Source: Arthrobacter sp. CDRTa11
GTDB lineage: Bacteria; Actinomycetota; Actinomycetes; Actinomycetales; Micrococcaceae
Length of the DNA stretch: 64,000 nt
Assembly (NCBI RefSeq): GCF_026427775.1
Contig: NZ_CP044532.1
Coordinates: 682,001-746,000, forward strand
Reading direction: 5' to 3'
Part shown: positions 61,160 through 64,000 of the stretch, piece after piece
Position numbering within the stretch: position 1 is the first letter of the stretch
Layout: every line of letters begins with the position of its first letter
Notes under the pieces: model-generated
Databases searched by the model: none
What the model was told of the DNA's origin: nothing
The model's input: the letters and a program-made list of their open reading frames with translations, nothing else
Position numbers and translations under genes: made by a program

Positions 61160-62343
61160 AAACCCTTCGCGTGGCCATGATCGGTTACGGCTTCATGGGG
61201 GCCGCGCACTCGCAGGGCTGGCGCACGGCACCGCGTGTGTTCGACCTGCGCGCCGAGCCGGAAATGACGATCGTCGTCGGCCGGAACACCGAAGCGGTGG
61301 CCGCCGCCGCCCACAAGTGGGGCTGGGCGGAGACAGCCACGGACTGGCGTAAGGTGATCGCACGGGACGATATCGACGTCGTCGACATTGTCACCCCCGG
61401 TGACTCCCACGCAGAGATCGCGATCGCGGCGCTGGAAGCGGGCAAGCACGTCCTGTGTGAAAAGCCGCTGGCCAACACCGTGGCCGAGGCCGAAGCCATG
61501 GCCGAAGCGGCCGAGCGGGCCTCAGTACAGGGAATCCGGGCCATGGTGGGTTTCACCTACCGCCGGGTTCCGGCTGTCACCTTCCTGCGCAACCTGATCG
61601 CCGAAGGTGCCGTGGGGACGATCAACCAGGTGCGTGCCTCCTACCGGCAGGACTGGCTCGTGGACCCGGAGATGCCGCTGGCATGGCGCCTGCAGAAGGA
61701 GCACGCCGGTTCCGGCGCGCTGGGGGACATCGGCGCCCATGCCATCGACCTCGCCCAGTTCGTGACAGGGCTGAACCTGGAGAAGGTGTCCGGCGTCATC
61801 GACACCATCGTTAAGGAGCGCCCCCTTCTGGATTACGGTTCAGGTCTCTCCGGCACTGCCGGAGCCGGCAAGGGCCAGGTGACCGTGGACGATATTGCCA
61901 TCTTCACGGGCCGCTTCGAATCGGGCGCGCTGGCGTCGTTTGAGGCTTCGCGCTTTGCCACCGGACGGAAGAACGCACTGCAGATCGAGGTTTCGGGGGA
62001 CAAGGGCGCCCTGGCGTTCGACCTGGAGGACCTCAACAGCGTCCAGTTCTACGACCGCACCGTACCCGCTGACCGGCAGGGCTTCCGAAAAATCCTGGTC
62101 ACCGAAGCGGAACACCCCTACGTCTCGGCATGGTGGCCCGCCGGCCACATGCTCGGCTACGAGCACGGGTTCTCCCACCAGGTCAAGGACCTCGTGGAAG
62201 GTATCGCGGGCGGCACTGATCCGCATTCGACCTTCGCGGAGGGGCTCGGGGTGCAGCGTGTGCTCGACGCCGTCGAGCGCAGTTCCAACAATGATTCCGC
62301 CTGGACGCGCGTCGCCGCCGACGTCACTGTCCAGACCAGGTAG
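61156..62343 (+). CDS. Gfo/Idh/MocA-family oxidoreductase
   Basis: A 395-residue NAD(P)-dependent sugar oxidoreductase. The Rossmann motif is [37 protein letters not shown] carries the EKP motif, and the catalytic Asp/His segment is [38 protein letters not shown] lies near the C-terminus. In the gut DgpA system a protein of this family oxidises or reduces the C3 position of the glycoside sugar; here it may instead reduce the released 3-keto-sugar or act with the CarA-like oxidase. It starts on an ATGA overlap. Confidence 0.9.
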   Translation: MKTLRVAMIGYGFMGAAHSQGWRTAPRVFDLRAEPEMTIVVGRNTEAVAAAAHKWGWAETATDWRKVIARDDIDVVDIVTPGDSHAEIAIAALEAGKHVLCEKPLANTVAEAEAMAEAAERASVQGIRAMVGFTYRRVPAVTFLRNLIAEGAVGTINQVRASYRQDWLVDPEMPLAWRLQKEHAGSGALGDIGAHAIDLAQFVTGLNLEKVSGVIDTIVKERPLLDYGSGLSGTAGAGKGQVTVDDIAIFTGRFESGALASFEASRFATGRKNALQIEVSGDKGALAFDLEDLNSVQFYDRTVPADRQGFRKILVTEAEHPYVSAWWPAGHMLGYEHGFSHQVKDLVEGIAGGTDPHSTFAEGLGVQRVLDAVERSSNNDSAWTRVAADVTVQTR

Positions 62344-62356
62344 GGAGGGGAAGTAC

Positions 62357-63361
62357 ATGGCACGACCTGTTACGTTGTTCACCGGCCAGTGGGCCGACCT
62401 GCCGTTCGAGGAGGTGGCCCGTCTCGCCGGCGAGTGGGGCTACGACGGGCTCGAAATCGCCTGCTGGGGTGACCACCTGGATCCCTGGCGCTGGGACGAC
62501 GACGCCTACGTCCAGGGCAAGCTGGACATCCTTGAACGCCACGGCCTCAAGGTGTGGACCATCGCCAACCACCTCAAGGGCCAGGCCGTCTGCGATGATC
62601 CCATCGACGAACGGCACCGCGGCATCCTGCCGGATGCTGTATGGGGCGACGGCGACCCTGAGGGTGTCCGGCGGCGCGCCGCCGAGGAAATGAAAAACAC
62701 GGCGCGGCTCGCCGCCAAGCTGGGCGTGAAGACGGTGACCGGGTTTACGGGTTCGTCCATCTGGAAGTACGTGGCGATGTTCCCGCCTGCCTCCGAAAAG
62801 ATGGTCGACGCCGGATACCAGGATTTTGCGGACCGCTGGAACCCCATCCTCGACGTCTTTGATGAGGTGGGCGTCCGGTTCGCGCACGAGGTGCACCCGT
62901 CCGAGATCGCCTACGACTACTGGACAACGCACCGCGCCCTGGAAGCGATCGGGCACCGCGAGGCCTTCGGGCTGAACTGGGACCCGAGCCACATGGTGTG
63001 GCAGGACATCGACCCTGTGGGATTCCTCTGGGACTTCAAGGACCGGATCTACCACGTGCACTGCAAGGATACGAAGAAGCGCCTGTCCAACGGCCGCAAC
63101 GGCCGGTTGTCCTCGCACCTGGCCTGGGCTGATCCGCGCCGCGGATGGGACTTCATTTCCACTGGCCACGGCGACGTGCCCTGGGAGGATGCGTTCCGGA
63201 TGCTGAATTCCATCGGCTACCGCGGCCCGCTTTCCGTGGAGTGGGAGGACGCCGGCATGGACCGCCTGGCCGGTGCCCCCGAGGCGCTGGCGTTCGTGCG
63301 CAAGCTCTCCGGCTATGAACCCTCCGCCACGGCTTTTGACGCCGCTTTCAGCACGAAATAG
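62357..63361 (+). CDS. TIM-barrel sugar phosphate isomerase/epimerase family protein
   Basis: A 334-residue xylose-isomerase-like protein from ATG 62357 (GGGAGGGG upstream). It begins [20 protein letters not shown] and shows [53 protein letters not shown] (metal Glu), [20 protein letters not shown] (Asp), [12 protein letters not shown] (His) and [15 protein letters not shown] (Glu). This subgroup commonly follows a Gfo/Idh/MocA gene and probably isomerises or epimerises the keto-sugar. A terminator lies 37 bases after the stop. Confidence 0.9.
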   Translation: MARPVTLFTGQWADLPFEEVARLAGEWGYDGLEIACWGDHLDPWRWDDDAYVQGKLDILERHGLKVWTIANHLKGQAVCDDPIDERHRGILPDAVWGDGDPEGVRRRAAEEMKNTARLAAKLGVKTVTGFTGSSIWKYVAMFPPASEKMVDAGYQDFADRWNPILDVFDEVGVRFAHEVHPSEIAYDYWTTHRALEAIGHREAFGLNWDPSHMVWQDIDPVGFLWDFKDRIYHVHCKDTKKRLSNGRNGRLSSHLAWADPRRGWDFISTGHGDVPWEDAFRMLNSIGYRGPLSVEWEDAGMDRLAGAPEALAFVRKLSGYEPSATAFDAAFSTK

Positions 63362-63397
63362 CACCGCATAACACCGATAAATCAGCACAAACCAGAC

Positions 63398-63434
63398 GGC
63401 CGGTCCCGAAACTCGGGGCCGGCCTCGTTGTTTT
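63398..63434 (+). terminator. Intrinsic terminator ending the C-glycoside cluster
   Basis: GGCCGGTCCCGA (63398-63409) pairs with TCGGGGCCGGCC (63413-63424), one T-G wobble, with a 3-base loop, followed by TCGTTGTTTT. This is the best T-tract terminator in the window and closes the operon. Confidence 0.88.
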
Positions 63435-63458
63435 GCCCGTCACGTCCGCCTCCGGCTC

Positions 63459-63540
63459 GGGAAACCCTCTCTCACTTCCTGCAGCAATTTGGGGAACCCT
63501 CTCTCACTTACCCCAATAAATTGGGGAACCCTCTCTCACC
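63459..63540 (+). repeat. Left 32-bp-period tandem array (three copies)
   Basis: AACCCTCTCTCAC starts at 63463, 63495 and 63527, exactly 32 bp apart. The intervening 18-19 bases differ between units (one holds TTCCTGCAGCAATTTGGGG, the next TTACCCCAATAAATTGGGG). It lies immediately downstream of the cluster terminator. Not a CRISPR: the spacers are too short. Confidence 0.8.
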
Positions 63541-63773
63541 TGTCACCCCGGCGGGGGCATCACGTGTCGGAGAATCCTGGCTGGATGTACGACGGCGTCA
63601 CGTCAGGCAGCCTTTTGGCTCATCGTAGGTGCCGCTCACCGCCAAACCGGGACGCCGCCGTCGTTCGCTTCTCAAAAGCGAGCACTGCGTGACGCCCTGC
63701 CAGCCCGGGAACCCTCCATCACGTTTGGGGTTTGCCGGGAGATGCCGCACGCACCGATGGAGCGTTGTGCCAA
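63541..63773. other. Core between the two repeat arrays
   Basis: A 233-bp stretch without a convincing gene. It contains a degenerate array unit (AACCCTCCATCACG at 63710-63723) and a CGCTT/AAGCG hairpin at 63666-63680. Together with the flanking arrays it forms a palindromic composite. Confidence 0.5.
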
Positions 63774-63860
63774 AAGCTGCAAGAAGTGAGAGAGCGTCGC
63801 GGGAAAAGCTGCAGGAAGTGAGAGAGCGTCGCGGGAAAAGCTGCAGGAAGTGAGAGAGCG
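63774..63860 (-). repeat. Right 32-bp-period tandem array (three copies, inverted)
   Basis: AAGCTGCAGGAAGTGAGAGAG-type units begin at 63774, 63806 and 63838, again exactly 32 bp apart; the first has AAGAAG in place of AGGAAG. The core is the reverse complement of the left array core (CTCTCTCACTTCCTGCAG), so the two arrays face each other. Confidence 0.8.
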
Positions 63861-63886
63861 TTTCCTCAGCCAGAAGATCGGGTTCG

Positions 63887-64000
63887 TCAGCCACCGATTC
63901 CCTGGGCCACCGGCGCTGCCTGCACGAGGGATGCCTTCGCCAGGGCCAGGTGCCTCCGCGTCATCTGCGTGGGGTCGTCCTGCAGCCATTCGTGGCCGCC
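63887..64000 (-). CDS. C-terminal end of an unidentified protein (5' part outside window)
   Basis: The last 37 codons of a frame entering from the right edge: GGHEWLQDDPTQMTRRHLAL followed by AKASLVQAAPVAQGIGG and a TGA at 63887. Codon use fits local genes (G/C at third positions). The short segment does not reveal a family. The start lies beyond the window. Confidence 0.5.
   Translation of the reverse strand, partial: GGHEWLQDDPTQMTRRHLALAKASLVQAAPVAQGIGG

Noticed and set aside
48425..63361. myo-Inositol catabolic (iol) cluster
   Set aside because: Barrel isomerases and a Gfo/Idh/MocA protein occur in iol clusters, but iolB, iolC and iolD equivalents are absent, while DUF6379-type domains and a GMC glycoside oxidase are present.
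63459..63860. CRISPR array
   Set aside because: Repeats are evenly spaced, but the repeated core is about 18 bp, the intervening parts about 14 bp and partly alike, and no cas genes are nearby.

Overview
The window is GC-rich chromosomal DNA from an aerobic soil actinobacterium, most likely Arthrobacter or Pseudarthrobacter. This rests on protein style (three sugar importers without their own ATPase, DUF3151 beside class II aldolase, GAF-ANTAR, CoA-dependent valine catabolism) and is an inference. No rRNA, tRNA, prophage, insertion sequence or CRISPR array was recognised. The DNA reads as catabolic modules separated by a few housekeeping genes.

Left part (1-16.9 kb): a LacI-controlled oligosaccharide importer with a divergent GH13 alpha-glucosidase (1-6.2 kb); a hypothetical gene and exodeoxyribonuclease III; a tightly overlapping valine/3-hydroxyisobutyrate operon (mmsA, hydrolase, mmsB, enoyl-CoA hydratase, 8.2-12.6 kb); a thioredoxin-reductase-like flavoprotein divergent from an XRE-cupin regulator; DedA, MarR and an acyl-CoA dehydrogenase.

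Signalling and sugar-acid part (17-35 kb): an AfsA-type gamma-butyrolactone synthase gene, an ArpA-type TetR receptor gene and an NAD-dependent epimerase form a candidate butyrolactone autoregulator locus, with operator-like dyads near both promoters. It is followed by a hexuronate module (uronate dehydrogenase, glucarate-dehydratase-like enolase-superfamily enzyme, ABC importer, IclR). A NarL-type two-component pair diverges from an HbpS-like secreted protein and an ankyrin lipoprotein, resembling the HbpS-SenS-SenR redox-sensing arrangement. A CoA-transferase/thiolase operon with its IclR regulator follows; the divergent promoters carry two copies of the same dyad.

Housekeeping part (35-48.3 kb): nadE, pyrE, GAF-ANTAR, a STAS-like protein, a Tat-type hydrolase, a HAD phosphatase, a SpoU methyltransferase, class II aldolase, DUF3151, a uracil-DNA glycosylase-like protein, a MetE-like protein and purA, with several strong intrinsic terminators.

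Right part (48.4-63.4 kb), the most striking region: a large C-glycoside catabolic cluster. It holds a GMC-type glycoside 3-oxidase (CarA-like), two separate CarB/CarC-type C-deglycosidase subunit pairs, and two proteins in which a CarC-type (beta) domain is fused in front of a CarB-type (alpha, TIM-barrel) domain. An ABC importer, two more TIM-barrel isomerases, a Gfo/Idh/MocA oxidoreductase and a LysR regulator complete it. A 9-bp motif, TTATGTCTG, recurs upstream of three of its transcription units. The proposed flow is uptake of a plant C-glycoside, oxidation at sugar C3, C-C cleavage by the CarBC complexes, then conversion of the released keto-sugar by the oxidoreductase and isomerases. 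The window ends in two oppositely oriented three-copy arrays, both with a 32-bp period.
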